Shown: positions 53,444-63,280, counted from the stretch's first letter. The stretch is DNA of 64,000 bases from JARRQJ01 sp963810615 (GCA_963810615.1 CAWEOA010000008.1:124001-188000); one strand, 5' to 3'. Notes: generated by a model not told the origin, from the letters alone. Translations and numbers: made by a program.

Positions 53444-56400
53444 GCCTTGTCCTCCTGAGTCGCGTCGGGTTGCGGATTGTCATGTTCATGATGATGAGTC
53501 GGTCGTGGTTTGCGCGCCAGCAAAGAGAAGAACATGGGGACGAAGATCGGTGCGACGAAAGTGGCGACGATCATTCCGCCCATCACGCCGGTGCCCATGG
53601 ATTGGCGCGCCGCGGCGCCGGCGCCGGTGGCCAGCACCAGCGGCAGCACCCCGAACACGAAGGCCAGCGAAGTCATAATGATGGGACGGAAGCGCAGCCG
53701 AGCCGCTTCGTGCGCCGCCTCGGCGGCGTTTTTGCCATGCTCCATGTTCTGCATGGCGAACTCCGCGATGAGGATCGCGTTCTTCGCCGCCAGGCCGATG
53801 AGCACCACCAGACCGATCTGGAAGTAGATATTGTTTTCCATGCCGCGCAGGTAGACGAAACCCAGGGCGCCGGCCAAGGCGAAGGGTACCGCCAGCAGCA
53901 CGGCGAAGGGCACGCCCCAGCGTTCGTAGAGTGCCGACAGGATCAGGTACACCATGATGATGGCGAAGCCGAAGGCGAATATCGAGGCGCTGCCGGTGCG
54001 TTTTTCCTGGAAGGCCTGGCCGGTCCATTCGATGTCGTAGCCCTTGGGTAGCTCTCGTTTAGCGACCTTTTCCACCGCTTGAATGGCCTCGCCCGAGCTA
54101 TAACCGGGTTTGGCGCTGCCGAACACCTTGGCGGCGATGAAGCCGTCATAGCGTTCCAGCTGTTCCGGACCGATGATGTTCTCCACCGTGATCAGGGCCT
54201 TGAGCGGGATCATGGCCTGGGTGGTGGTGGAGCGCACATAGATATTGCCCAGATCCGCGGGCTTGGCGCGATACTTGGCATCGGCCTGGATGGTCACGTG
54301 ATAGGTGCGGCCGGCCTTGTTGAAGTCATTGACGTACAGCGAACCCATCTGTGCCTGCAAGGCGGCATAGACATCGCTGACCGGCACGCCCAGAGACAAG
54401 GCCTTCTCGCGATCCACTTCGACGCGCAGCTGCGGCACGGTGGGGCGATAGAGGGTGCGCAATCCTTCCAACGCGGGATCCTTGCCGAGCGCGGCGATGA
54501 AATCGTTGGTCGCCTGCGCCAGATGCTGAGGATCGGGGTCGGCGCGGCCGCGCACATAGACCTCGAATCCGCCGGTGGTGCCCAGGCCACGTATCGGCGG
54601 CGGATTGATGGCGAAGGCGATGCCGTCAGAGAGCATGAAGCCCTTGCCGCTCACCTCTTGCACCAGTTGCTGGGCGGTCTCGTGGCGATCGCTCCAAGGT
54701 TTCAAGGGCATGAAGATAGTGGCGGAGTTGCTCTTATTGCTGCTGCTTATCAGGTCGAAGCCGTTGACGATGAAGATGTTCTCGATCGCCTGATTATCGG
54801 CCATCATGCGCCGCAACTGCTCAGTGGTCTTCTCGGTACGCTCCAGGGTGGCGCCGTCGGGCAGCTGCACCACGGCGATGATGTAGCCCATGTCTTCCGG
54901 CGGCACGAAGCTGCCGGGGATGCGTATGAACAGAAACGTCACGATGGCGAGTATCCCGGCGAAGGCGCCGATCGCCGCGATGCGGTGGTGCAAGGCGATA
55001 TTGACCGCGCCCAGGAAATGCCGCGTCAACCAGGCGAAGAAGCGATTAAAAGGCGTGAACAACTTGTGCAGCAAGCCGCCCTCATGATTGCGCGGCTTGA
55101 GCAACACCGCGCACAGGGTGGGCGTCAAGGTCAGCGCCACGAAACCGGATAACACTACGGCGATGGCCACGGTTACCGCGAACTGGCGATAGAGTTGCCC
55201 GGCGATGCCGCCGAGAAAGGCAACCGGGATGAATACCGCCACCAGAGATAGCACAATGCCGATGATGGCGTTCTGTACCTCGCGCATGGCCTCCAGCGCG
55301 GCGTCGAAGGGTTTCATCTTTTCCTCGCGCATCAGGCGTTCGACGTTTTCCAGTACCACGATGGCGTCGTCGACCACGATACCCACCGCCAGCACCATGG
55401 CGAACAGGGTAAGGGTATTGATGGAAAAGCCGAACAGCCACAGGCCGGCGAAGGTACCGATCAATGATACCGGCACGGCGATCATGGGGATCAAGGTGGC
55501 GCGGAAGGTCTGGAGGAACACGAACACCACCATAAGCACCAGAGCCGCCGCCTCGAGCAGGGTATGCACCACCGCCTTGATGGATGCGGAGACGAAACGG
55601 GTGGTGTCGTAGGGAATCAGGTAATCCACGCCGTCGGGGAAACGGTCCTTCTTCAACTCGGCCATCTTGTCGCGCACTGCTTTGGCCACGTCCAGGGCGT
55701 TGGCGCCGGATTGCAGGAATACCGCCAGGGCGATGGCGGGCTGGCCGTTGACCGTATTGGCCTGATCGTAGCTGAGAGCGCCCAGTTCGATGCGCGCTAC
55801 GTCCTTGAGCTTGAGGACGCCGTGCGGTCCGCTGGAGCGCAGGATGATGTTGCCGAATTCTTCGGGCTGCAGCATGCGGCCGCGCGCGGTGACGGTATAG
55901 ACCAGCTGCTGGCCTTTGGGCGCCGGGTCGGCGCCGATCTTGCCGGCGGCGTACTGGGCGTTTTGGGCGTTGATGGCGGCGGTGATGTCGGCGGTGGTGA
56001 GACCGAGTTGCGCCATGCGGTCCGGCTTGAGCCAGATGCGCATGGAGTAATCGCGGGCGCCGAAGACGAAGATGTCCGCGGTGCCGGGAATGCGTTTCAA
56101 TTCATCGGCGACATTCTGGCTGGCGTAATTGGACAGATACAGCATGTCGCGGGTTTTGTTGGGCGAGTTCAAGGCCACTACCAGCAGGATGTTCTGCGAG
56201 CGCTTGGCGACGGTGACGCCGTTGCGCCGTACTTCATCGGGTAGACGCGGCGTGGCGAGTTGTACCCGGTTGTTGACATCGAAGGTCGCCTTGTCGATGT
56301 CGGTGCCCACCTCGAAGGTGCCGGTGATGTTGATGGTGCCGTTGGAGGCGGAGGTGGAATTGAAGTACAGCAGGTTTTCCACACCCGACAACTGCTCCTC

Positions 56401-56595
56401 GATGGGGGCGGCCACGGTCTTGGCCAGGGTCTCGGCGGAGGCGCCGGGATAGCTGGCGGTGATGGTGACGGTGGGCGGGGCGATCTCCGGATACTGGGCG
56501 ATGGGCAGGATATTGGCCGCAACCAGACCCGAGATCACGATGATGATGGCCAGCACCGTGGCGAATATGGGACGTTCGATGAAAAATTTTGACAT
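53440..56595 (-). CDS. RND multidrug efflux transporter, AcrB/MexB type (HAE-1)
   Basis: 1051 residues, normal HAE-1 length, with 12 membrane segments and two large periplasmic loops. It starts MSKFFIERPIFATVLAIII, the family signature. The proton-relay aspartates are in LAVGIVVDDAIVVLENVERL (about residues 398-417). It pumps hydrophobic drugs, solvents or bile-like compounds out using the proton gradient. It lies 40 bases after the membrane-fusion gene and overlaps the outer-membrane factor gene by four bases. Confidence 0.95.
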   Translation of the reverse strand: MSKFFIERPIFATVLAIIIVISGLVAANILPIAQYPEIAPPTVTITASYPGASAETLAKTVAAPIEEQLSGVENLLYFNSTSASNGTINITGTFEVGTDIDKATFDVNNRVQLATPRLPDEVRRNGVTVAKRSQNILLVVALNSPNKTRDMLYLSNYASQNVADELKRIPGTADIFVFGARDYSMRIWLKPDRMAQLGLTTADITAAINAQNAQYAAGKIGADPAPKGQQLVYTVTARGRMLQPEEFGNIILRSSGPHGVLKLKDVARIELGALSYDQANTVNGQPAIALAVFLQSGANALDVAKAVRDKMAELKKDRFPDGVDYLIPYDTTRFVSASIKAVVHTLLEAAALVLMVVFVFLQTFRATLIPMIAVPVSLIGTFAGLWLFGFSINTLTLFAMVLAVGIVVDDAIVVLENVERLMREEKMKPFDAALEAMREVQNAIIGIVLSLVAVFIPVAFLGGIAGQLYRQFAVTVAIAVVLSGFVALTLTPTLCAVLLKPRNHEGGLLHKLFTPFNRFFAWLTRHFLGAVNIALHHRIAAIGAFAGILAIVTFLFIRIPGSFVPPEDMGYIIAVVQLPDGATLERTEKTTEQLRRMMADNQAIENIFIVNGFDLISSSNKSNSATIFMPLKPWSDRHETAQQLVQEVSGKGFMLSDGIAFAINPPPIRGLGTTGGFEVYVRGRADPDPQHLAQATNDFIAALGKDPALEGLRTLYRPTVPQLRVEVDREKALSLGVPVSDVYAALQAQMGSLYVNDFNKAGRTYHVTIQADAKYRAKPADLGNIYVRSTTTQAMIPLKALITVENIIGPEQLERYDGFIAAKVFGSAKPGYSSGEAIQAVEKVAKRELPKGYDIEWTGQAFQEKRTGSASIFAFGFAIIMVYLILSALYERWGVPFAVLLAVPFALAGALGFVYLRGMENNIYFQIGLVVLIGLAAKNAILIAEFAMQNMEHGKNAAEAAHEAARLRFRPIIMTSLAFVFGVLPLVLATGAGAAARQSMGTGVMGGMIVATFVAPIFVPMFFSLLARKPRPTHHHEHDNPQPDATQEDKA

Positions 56596-56635
56596 GGCTT
56601 AGCTTTCGCTGAAGTAGGGAGCGTCTGGTCGTGGC

Positions 56636-57883
56636 TTATGACTTATTGGCCGGCTTGGTGGCGTCGGGCTTGCTGCCGCCCGGTCCCTTTGCTCCGCCCT
56701 TGGCGGCGCCGGGGCCTTCACCCGGGGCGTGAGGCGACACCGCTGCGCCGGGGCGCAGCTTCATCAGGTTGTCGGTGATGATCTTGTCGCCGGGCTTCAG
56801 TCCCGAGGTGACCACCCAATCGTTACCTGACCAGCCGTCGGTTTCCACCGGCCGCGGCGCCACGGTGTTATCCGCGGAGACAGTGAACAGCATGTGTCCC
56901 TTATCGGTTTGCGACACGGCGGCCTGGGGAACCAGATAGGCCTTGCGCTCGCCGATGGTTACCTGGACACGGACGAACTGTCCGGGCAGCAGGGCCGACT
57001 TGGGATTGGGAAAGCTGGCGCGCATCGGCACCATACCGGTGGTGGTGCTCACCGTCGAGGCGGTGTAATTGAGTTTGCCGGTTTCGGCATAAGTGCTGCC
57101 GTCGGGCAGGATCAACTTTACCGAGGTCTTGCTACCGTCCAAGCGCATCTGCCGCGCTTCATCTTCCGAAAAGGCGAAGCGCACCCAGATGGGATCGATG
57201 ATGTGCATGGTGGTCAGCAGGCTGGTGGCGGCGCCAGGGGTGACCAGGGTGCCTTCGGAATATTGGGCTCGATCTGTCACGCCGGTTATGGGTGCGGTAA
57301 CCGTGGTGTAGGACAGATTCAATTGCGCGTCGCGCACCTGGGCCTCGCCGGCCAGCACCGCGGCCTGCGCGGTTTGCAGGTTGGTGTTGGCGTCATCCAG
57401 ATCCTTCTGACTGACGGCCTTTTCCGTCACCAGGGGTGTGAGACGTTTGGCCTCGCGTTGGGCCTTTTCCAGATTGGCCTTGCTCTGCTCCAGTGCGGCG
57501 CGGGCCTGGGCCAGGGCGATTTCGAACGGCGCGCGGTCGATGGTGAACAGGGTGGTGCCTTGCTTGACCGTGTCGCCCTCCGTATAGCGCTGTTTGGTCA
57601 GGATGCCGGAGACCCGGGCGTGCACCTCCACGTCCTTGGAACCTTCGGTCTGGCCGACCTCTTCGATTACTACCGGCACCTGCTGCGGCTTGGCTTCGAT
57701 CACCGTCACCGGCATCGGCGGCATGCCGCCGCCCACTCCGCCCGGGCCACCGGCGGCTTGGCCGTTCTTGCTGCAGCCGTTGAGCATCGCCAGCACAGCA
57801 ACAGTGCCGATGGCGAACAGCCATTGCCGACCCTTGCCTTGATGAAGTTCGCCGTGGAGTGTGGTGAGAGGTGAGCGCGCCAT
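56636..57883 (-). CDS. RND efflux membrane-fusion lipoprotein, AcrA type
   Basis: 415 residues from the ATG at 57883. The frame stays open to 57982, but that longer start would run through the operator, and the shorter one gives a proper signal peptide with lipobox AMLNGC (Cys37). The protein shows the biotinyl-lipoyl hairpin (EVHARVSGILTKQRYTEGD, later LNLSYTTVTAPITGVTDRA) and beta-barrel segments. It bridges transporter and outer-membrane channel. The C-terminus is a Gly/Pro/Lys-rich tail. First gene of the efflux operon. Confidence 0.93.
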   Translation of the reverse strand: MARSPLTTLHGELHQGKGRQWLFAIGTVAVLAMLNGCSKNGQAAGGPGGVGGGMPPMPVTVIEAKPQQVPVVIEEVGQTEGSKDVEVHARVSGILTKQRYTEGDTVKQGTTLFTIDRAPFEIALAQARAALEQSKANLEKAQREAKRLTPLVTEKAVSQKDLDDANTNLQTAQAAVLAGEAQVRDAQLNLSYTTVTAPITGVTDRAQYSEGTLVTPGAATSLLTTMHIIDPIWVRFAFSEDEARQMRLDGSKTSVKLILPDGSTYAETGKLNYTASTVSTTTGMVPMRASFPNPKSALLPGQFVRVQVTIGERKAYLVPQAAVSQTDKGHMLFTVSADNTVAPRPVETDGWSGNDWVVTSGLKPGDKIITDNLMKLRPGAAVSPHAPGEGPGAAKGGAKGPGGSKPDATKPANKS

Positions 57884-57919
57884 GGGTAGAGTCCGTGTGT
57901 AAAGGGTTAAAGTGCGTAT

Positions 57920-57945
57920 TATATACAAACGCGCATGTATGTATA
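57920..57945. promoter_or_regulatory. TtgR/AcrR-like operator before the efflux operon
   Basis: TATATACAAACGC GCATGTATGTATA is an imperfect 26-bp palindrome (9 of 13 positions symmetric) about 37 bases upstream of the membrane-fusion gene start. It closely resembles the known TtgR operator (TACAAAC, a short spacer, CATGAATGTA) and the AcrR box. The TetR-family repressor encoded at the end of the same operon is the likely ligand-responsive protein bound here. Binding itself is inferred. Confidence 0.7.
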
Positions 57946-58202
57946 GTCCGATAGATTTTGTGGTTTCATAAGGGTCGGGCAAGAGGCGTTCTACATTAAC
58001 TCCTTATAATATAATCACATACCTTCAGTATGAGACGGTGATAGGAGCCATATCGTGAAAAGCTGGATTTTCTAGGCATAGAATACCTATAAATATATAG
58101 AGGAGCTGAAAGCATAGGGTGGGTTGAGGTTGGTGGGAGGGAAAGGTCCGACCAAACCGCATAACGGCCACCACACCGTTGGCCAAGATAAGAGGCCGCA
58201 AG

Positions 58203-58511
58203 ATGCTGGAATTGAGACCGAACTGCGAGAACTGTAACAAGCCTTTGCCGCCTGATGCGCCGGTGGCGCGTATATGCTCCTACGAGTGCACGTTTTGTGC
58301 GGATTGTGTCGAAGACATATTGGATAACGTCTGCCCGAATTGCGGCGGGGGTTTCACGCCGCGTCCTATCAGGCCGGCAATGAATTGGAAGGGCGATAAT
58401 TATCTGGGCAATGATCCTGCCAGTACCGTGGTAAGGCATAGTCCCGTGGACCCGCAAGCGCATGCGCGCTTTGCAGCTGCTATCAAATCTATTCCACCGC
58501 AGCGGCGTTAA
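58203..58511 (+). CDS. DUF1272 zinc-ribbon-like protein
   Basis: 102 residues from ATG 58203, which gives the family-typical start MLELRPNCENCNKPLPPDA; an upstream in-frame ATG (58179) would add eight residues. Cysteines are arranged as CENC, ICSYECTFCADCV and CPNCGGG, which suggests bound zinc. The last 40 residues go slightly beyond the usual DUF1272 domain. Small cytoplasmic protein of unknown function. It reads away from the efflux operon; TATAAT at 58005-58010 is a possible -10 for an upstream transcript. Confidence 0.85.
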   Translation: MLELRPNCENCNKPLPPDAPVARICSYECTFCADCVEDILDNVCPNCGGGFTPRPIRPAMNWKGDNYLGNDPASTVVRHSPVDPQAHARFAAAIKSIPPQRR

Positions 58512-58725
58512 CAACGGTATCCGCCGACTGTATCAAGCTATACGCACCCCCCAGAGGCAAACTGGCTGCACGGGAATTCAGCATCAGATTGCCACTGCGC
58601 GACGCGGCGCCTGCCCGATCGCCAAGGGCGATTCCGGCAACGCCCTTATACATTTTTGCAAGCCATCACGGAAATGCAGTGTGAGCGAGGGAAATTATAT
58701 TCACCTATTCCTGTCCGGTATGTAT

Positions 58726-59670
58726 TCAGTCGCTAGCCTCATAGGCGGCTTTGCGGGTGCTGACGATCACTACGCCTGTAATGACCAATGCCGTCCCGGC
58801 GAACTGCGCCGGGGTCAGGGTCTCGCCCAACAGCACATAGGCGAAAAACAGGGTAAGCACCGGTCCGACGGAGCTGATGATCGAGGTGGTGTTGGCGCCG
58901 ATGCGCTGCATGCCGGCATTGAATAGAAACGCGGGTATCACTGTCGAGAAGATCGCCATCGCGATGGCGATCCCATAGACGGGTAAAGGCAGCTCGAGTG
59001 CCGCGATACCGTGGTGGGTCGCGGCGAAGTGAATTACGGTGGCGACGCAGGCGCTGGACATCACGTAGGCGGTGAGGCGCGTCGAGCCGATCCGCTGGAC
59101 GTAGCGCCCGCTGATCAGAATGTAGAGCGCGAAGCTCAGCGCGGCCCCGAATACCAGCACCGTACCCAACAACAGTTGCGGCGAATAGCTCACGGCGTTG
59201 GAGCCAAACACCAGCGCGATGCCGAGATAGCTCAGCAGCAGGGCGATACGCTCCCGCCGGGTCATGGGTCGGCCGAAAAACAAGGCCGAGAAGATCACGA
59301 CCAGGGTCGGATAGAGGAACAGGATCAAGCGTTCCAGGCCGGCGGAGATGTAACTCAAGCCCTCAAAGTCCAGGTAGCCCGCCAGATAGAAGCCCAGAAT
59401 GCCCAGGGTGGTGACCACCAGCACCTCGCGGGAGGTGAGTCGCGCGTTCTTGCCATTGCGCTGCGACCATAGCGCTACGATCAAGAAGACCGGCAGGGAC
59501 AGCAGCATGCGCAGGCTCATGAGAGTAATGGCGTCGAGCTTGGGACTGTAGGCGTAGGCCAGTTTTACCAGCACCGCCTTGGCCGAGAAACCCACGGCCG
59601 CGAGCAGCACCAGCAGGCCGCCGGAGACTGCGGGTCGGGAGACCAAAGCGGTTTGTGTTGTCGATGTCAC
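58726..59670 (-). CDS. DMT superfamily transporter, EamA domains
   Basis: 314 residues with ten predicted membrane segments in two EamA repeats; the second shows FNAGMQRIGANTTSIISSVG then PVLTLFFAYVLLGETLTPAQ, the characteristic end of this family. Members export amino acids, nucleosides or other metabolites; the substrate is not evident. It stands alone, with a 466-base unassigned region on its upstream side and convergent to the DUF1272 gene. Confidence 0.9.
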   Translation of the reverse strand: MTSTTQTALVSRPAVSGGLLVLLAAVGFSAKAVLVKLAYAYSPKLDAITLMSLRMLLSLPVFLIVALWSQRNGKNARLTSREVLVVTTLGILGFYLAGYLDFEGLSYISAGLERLILFLYPTLVVIFSALFFGRPMTRRERIALLLSYLGIALVFGSNAVSYSPQLLLGTVLVFGAALSFALYILISGRYVQRIGSTRLTAYVMSSACVATVIHFAATHHGIAALELPLPVYGIAIAMAIFSTVIPAFLFNAGMQRIGANTTSIISSVGPVLTLFFAYVLLGETLTPAQFAGTALVITGVVIVSTRKAAYEASD

Positions 59671-60136
59671 CTCAAGATGCTCCTGTTGGGCGGCGGACCA
59701 AGGATCTTGCGGTGAGAGAGATTAGGCAGTCTCGGAGAGATCCGTGGCCGCCATTGTCATTACTGAAGATGTTTACGAAAGATCGAGTTCAGCGCACAAG
59801 GCGGCGGGCGAGAGTGATTCGCCACAGTCGCATTACGCGTTTTTTGCGGGAGGGGATGTTTGCCGATGTGCCCGTATTCATGACTCAAGCCTATATTTCC
59901 GCGGAGCGTTGTGTCAAGCACGAATCGACGGGCGGCTTACGACGATCGCAAGCCGCGAGCTTACATCATGCTGCGCTGGTGGCGTGCGAGGTAAACGATG
60001 ACATCGCCCGGGACGATATGGGAAACTTGACGGCGCTGACCGTTACCTAAGCGGCGCAGCGGACCGAACATCGACAGCCTCTCGGCAAGACTGGGGCGGC
60101 AGGCAAGTCATAAAAATCCCAAGTACGGGGGGGGAG
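59671..60136. other. Intergenic region without a confident gene
   Basis: 466 bases between the divergent EamA and DsbA-like genes. Plus-strand frames at 59655-60050 and 59744-60001 are open but arginine-rich, lack ribosome-binding sites and resemble nothing known. No tRNA or clear stem-loop was seen. The 3' end includes the GGGGGGGAGA run that precedes the DsbA-like gene start at 60137. Confidence 0.35.
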
Positions 60137-60940
60137 ATGGTCAGGCTCACGCGGAAACCATGTTTATTTTTATTATTGACGCTATTCAATACTTGCAGCA
60201 TGGCCCATGCCGATACGGCCGCCGCTCGTCCCGCAGAGGACATCGCGAGCCAGTTACAGGAAATTCAGGAACAGCTTCGCGAATTGCACGTGGAAATGGG
60301 GAGCCTTTCCGGGCGAGTGGAGAAAATTGAGGCCCTGATTCCGTCGCGAGGCAAGCCGGAAAAGCTCACCGTCAATTTGGACGGTGCCCCCATGCTCGGC
60401 GAGCGCAAGGCCAAGGTCGGCATGGTTGAATTTTCCGATTACCAGTGTCCCTATTGCCGTCGTTTCCATCTCGAAACCTTCCCGCAATTACAGAAGACCT
60501 ACATCGATTCCGGGAAATTGTTGTTCGCGGTCAAAAATTTTCCCTTGGATTTTCATCCACGGGCGATGGGTGCCGCAGTAGCCGTGAGTTGCGCCCGCCG
60601 GCAGAACATCAAGGCCTTCTGGGATGTTCAAGGTGAACTGTTTTCCCACCAGAATCGCCTTGGCAAGGATTTCTATAACGAACTCGTGAAGCGCTACGGG
60701 CTGGACCTGAAGAAATTTTCCAAGTGCATGACTGAAGACAAACAGAAAGTAGCGATAGCGCAGGAACTGAAATATGCGCAGAGTCTAGGCGTGCGAGGGA
60801 CGCCGACATTTTTCATCGGGCGCCTTGAAGGCGATCAGCTCGTGGATGCGGTGCGCGTTGTGGGCGCGCAACCCGCCCGTGCTTTTACGCGCGTGCTGGA
60901 TTCATTCATAAAGGCGGATTCTACCAAGAGCGCAGAGTGA
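60137..60940 (+). CDS. Periplasmic DsbA-like thiol oxidoreductase
   Basis: 267 residues with a signal peptide (about 1-26, ending AHADT), a coiled-coil segment (about 33-68) and a DsbA/thioredoxin-fold domain. The active site is CPYC (Cys104, Cys107) in FSDYQCPYCRRF, with the cis-proline loop RGTPTF and one additional cysteine pair candidate (SCARR, KCMTE). It resembles the Com1/BdbD group with a coiled-coil N-terminus. It probably forms or transfers disulfides in the periplasm. The purine-rich GGGGGGGAGATGG start region supports this start. Confidence 0.9.
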   Translation: MVRLTRKPCLFLLLTLFNTCSMAHADTAAARPAEDIASQLQEIQEQLRELHVEMGSLSGRVEKIEALIPSRGKPEKLTVNLDGAPMLGERKAKVGMVEFSDYQCPYCRRFHLETFPQLQKTYIDSGKLLFAVKNFPLDFHPRAMGAAVAVSCARRQNIKAFWDVQGELFSHQNRLGKDFYNELVKRYGLDLKKFSKCMTEDKQKVAIAQELKYAQSLGVRGTPTFFIGRLEGDQLVDAVRVVGAQPARAFTRVLDSFIKADSTKSAE

Positions 60941-60995
60941 GGAAGACACGGAGGACCCGGCCATGCAGGTCTGGGTGGTGCTGGCCATGACTCCC

Positions 60996-61023
60996 AAAAA
61001 AAGCCCCGCCATGAGGCGGGGCT
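60996..61023 (-). terminator. Rho-independent terminator of the phosphoesterase gene
   Basis: AGCCCCGCC ATGA GGCGGGGCT (61002-61023) is a perfect 9-bp GC-rich hairpin with a 4-base loop. Read on the minus strand it is followed by seven T, and it lies 42 bases beyond the stop codon of the minus-strand phosphoesterase gene. The DsbA-like gene ends 55 bases to the left, on the plus strand. Confidence 0.9.
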
Positions 61024-61064
61024 GAGATATTACTCATCTGCGGATCGGATCTAAGACACTGCCA

Positions 61065-62165
61065 TCAGTGACGATGCTTATCCTGAAACATATCGGTCAT
61101 CATATTGACATTGGCGTCGCAGGCATGATTGAGGCAAGGCAGTTCGAAGCCGGCTTCCAGGGTCTTCAGCAATGAAAAGTGGCTGTAAGGAGTGTTACTG
61201 CTTACGCCGTGGGTGCCGTAGTTGGTATCGACGATGGTGACGACCTGGTTCGGTTCGCTGCCGAAATCGTTTTCATCCCACATTACGACGATGGCGTTTT
61301 TGCCGTGCTTCCAGGCCTTGGAGCCTTTGATGGAGGTGACCAACTTTTGCACGGTACGATCGCCCGCTTGGAGAAGAGCCGAGCCATCGGTGCAAAGCGG
61401 GCTGCCGCCGCCGGCGCCATGCATATCATGGCACTGGTTAGGGGCGATGAAGGAGAAGTTGGGCGCCTTGCCGGAACTCAGATCGGCATACAAGCCGTTG
61501 AGGCCGTCGAAACCGACGGAGTTGCTGAAGCCGTTGTGAGGTTCGGTGTTCGCCTGAACATTGGCGAAATACACGAATGGATTGTGCTTGACCGCATAGA
61601 GTTTCTGCACGCCGCTTACGGCATCCAGATTGGAGAAGTCACCGTCGCTGAGATTGACATTGTCGGCCCCGGAGGCCGGCAGGCTTTCCTGATAGCTCTT
61701 CCAGCTCTTGTTGGCGGCAACCAGTTGGTCGGCGATGGTCTCACCGACATAGGGGACGGCCGGGATATCAATGTTGAACGGGGCGATAGCCGCCGGTGTC
61801 TCGGCGTCCATACCCGCGCCGGAGATCGGGTCGTTCAGGCTGGGGCTGGGTGTGGCGTAGTGCCAGTTGGGATAATTGTCGTTGGTGATGCCAAAATTGG
61901 ATCCGCCGACGGTTTCGAGATAGTTGGTCAGGCTGGGATGGCCGACGCCGAAATAGTTGGTCGCCAGATTGGCGGATTTCGCCATCTGATTAAGGAACGG
62001 AGCATCGGCGTTGCCGATGATTTGTCCGTAGGCATGGTTTTCCATCATGATCAGGAACACGTGATCGAGCTCCGGGACCCTATCATGGTCGCGATCGTTA
62101 TGGGCGAAAGCCGGGCCGGTCAACAGGGCGGCCGAAACGCTGAGTGCCATTATTGATTTCTTCAT
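61065..62165 (-). CDS. Secreted phosphoesterase (phospholipase C/acid phosphatase family)
   Basis: 366 residues from ATG 62165, with AAGGAG 8 bases upstream; an ATG six codons earlier is less well placed. A signal peptide (MKKSIMALSVSAALLTGPAF, then AHND) is followed by an alkaline-phosphatase-fold domain of the phosphoesterase family: FLIMMENHAYGQIIG, GHPSLTNYLETVGGSN, APNQCHDMHGAG and MWDENDFGSEPNQ carry the metal ligands. It should hydrolyse phosphate or phospholipid esters outside the cytoplasm; substrate uncertain. A strong terminator follows it. Confidence 0.88.
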   Translation of the reverse strand: MKKSIMALSVSAALLTGPAFAHNDRDHDRVPELDHVFLIMMENHAYGQIIGNADAPFLNQMAKSANLATNYFGVGHPSLTNYLETVGGSNFGITNDNYPNWHYATPSPSLNDPISGAGMDAETPAAIAPFNIDIPAVPYVGETIADQLVAANKSWKSYQESLPASGADNVNLSDGDFSNLDAVSGVQKLYAVKHNPFVYFANVQANTEPHNGFSNSVGFDGLNGLYADLSSGKAPNFSFIAPNQCHDMHGAGGGSPLCTDGSALLQAGDRTVQKLVTSIKGSKAWKHGKNAIVVMWDENDFGSEPNQVVTIVDTNYGTHGVSSNTPYSHFSLLKTLEAGFELPCLNHACDANVNMMTDMFQDKHRH

Positions 62166-62518
62166 AGACTTTACTCCTTGCATTGCTAGGAAATGCTGCT
62201 GGGTATTAGATGATCGCCTGTAATAAGCGGATCGCTAACGCCTGTCGCAATGATCACAGGTCGTTGGCGAACGAGGCATAAGCTACGGGCGATTAGTTAC
62301 ATTGATGTTACGAAATCGTGAATATTATTTAATGAGAGTGGTGCGCATGCCTTGCTAGTGTTATGGATGGAGAGGTGTGCTATCGCGTGTAATACGCACC
62401 AAACGGTTGCGGTTCCTGGTGTGATCAAGCCGGCATACTCTATATGCTGTGCGGCATGGATCGGTCGGCACCAGGTGCTCGGCGCTCTGCATGGCGATGT
62501 CCATTCCCGGCAGGCGGT
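62166..62518. other. Region between modA and the phosphoesterase gene
   Basis: 353 bases on the minus strand between modA and the phosphoesterase gene. CGCTAACG-CCTGT and ACAGGTCGTTGGCG (about 62233-62270) form an imperfect stem around a 10-base loop, a possible modA terminator or phosphoesterase leader element. A 53-codon minus frame (62522-62361) starts in an ATGA overlap with the modA stop but resembles neither ModB nor anything else known, so it is not called. Confidence 0.35.
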
Positions 62519-63280
62519 TCATGGCAGGCCGTAGCCGTAGTCCGCCAGAACCTTGCGCGCCGCAGCTGAGGTGAGGAATTGGATGAAATGTTTGCAATCC
62601 GTCTCCGCATTGTCCGTGCCATGTTTCAAGATCACTGCGCCTTGGGCGATGGGCTGGTAGGAGTCCGGTGGTACTTCGATCCAATGCCCCTTGCCGCGCA
62701 TGGTGGGAGATAGCACCACCGATTTGGCGGTGAATCCGGCAGTAACGTTTTGCGAGTAGATGTATTGATTCACCTGCGACACATTTTCGCCGAACACCGC
62801 CTTGGCCTGAACAGCGTCGGCGATGCGGTAATGCGTCAGAGCCTGCAGTGCCGCCCGACCATAGGGGGCAAACCTGGGATTGGCGATGGCTACCTTGCTT
62901 ACCTTGGGACCGGTTAAGACCTTCAGCCCCGGTGTCAGATCGAGTTCGCTCATGGTCCACAGTACCAGAGTACCGTAGGCGTAGACGATGGGCGCGCTAC
63001 TCGCCAACCCCGCCTTGTGCAGCGTTCGGGGATAATCCATGTCGGCAGAGAGAAACATATCGAAGGGGGCGCCACTGCGTACTTGCGCGCTGATCTTGCC
63101 GGAGGAGCCGATGATGGTGTGAATGTCGATGCCGGTTTCGCGGGTAAAGGCGGCTTGCAGATCCTGGAAGGCGAACTGGGTGTTGGCGGCGACTGCGATG
63201 GTTATCGATCCCGCTGCGGCGGGTGTCGCCAGCGGCAGTAACAGCAACATTGCATTTAAAAGTCCGCTGAGTTTTTTCAT
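62519..63280 (-). CDS. modA: Molybdate ABC transporter substrate-binding protein ModA
   Basis: 253 residues with a signal peptide (about 1-23, ending PAAAGS) and a complete ModA fold: ITIAVAANTQFAFQDLQAAF near the N-terminus, IGSSGKISAQVRSGAPFDMF with the oxyanion-binding serines, and VVLSPTMRGKGHWIEVP. It binds molybdate or tungstate in the periplasm. No modB or modC is found on either side, so it must either use a transporter encoded elsewhere or have been separated from it. Confidence 0.9.
   Translation of the reverse strand: MKKLSGLLNAMLLLLPLATPAAAGSITIAVAANTQFAFQDLQAAFTRETGIDIHTIIGSSGKISAQVRSGAPFDMFLSADMDYPRTLHKAGLASSAPIVYAYGTLVLWTMSELDLTPGLKVLTGPKVSKVAIANPRFAPYGRAALQALTHYRIADAVQAKAVFGENVSQVNQYIYSQNVTAGFTAKSVVLSPTMRGKGHWIEVPPDSYQPIAQGAVILKHGTDNAETDCKHFIQFLTSAAARKVLADYGYGLP

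Noticed and set aside
54079..55152. A 357-codon plus-strand frame opposite the RND transporter
   Set aside because: Antisense shadow rich in His, Gly and Gln with no resemblance to a known protein.
57996..58514. A 172-codon minus-strand frame opposite the DUF1272 gene
   Set aside because: It lies over a better supported gene and reads as arginine-rich noise.
59655..60050. A 131-codon plus-strand frame before the DsbA-like gene
   Set aside because: Starts inside the EamA gene region on the other strand, has no ribosome-binding site and no recognisable domain.
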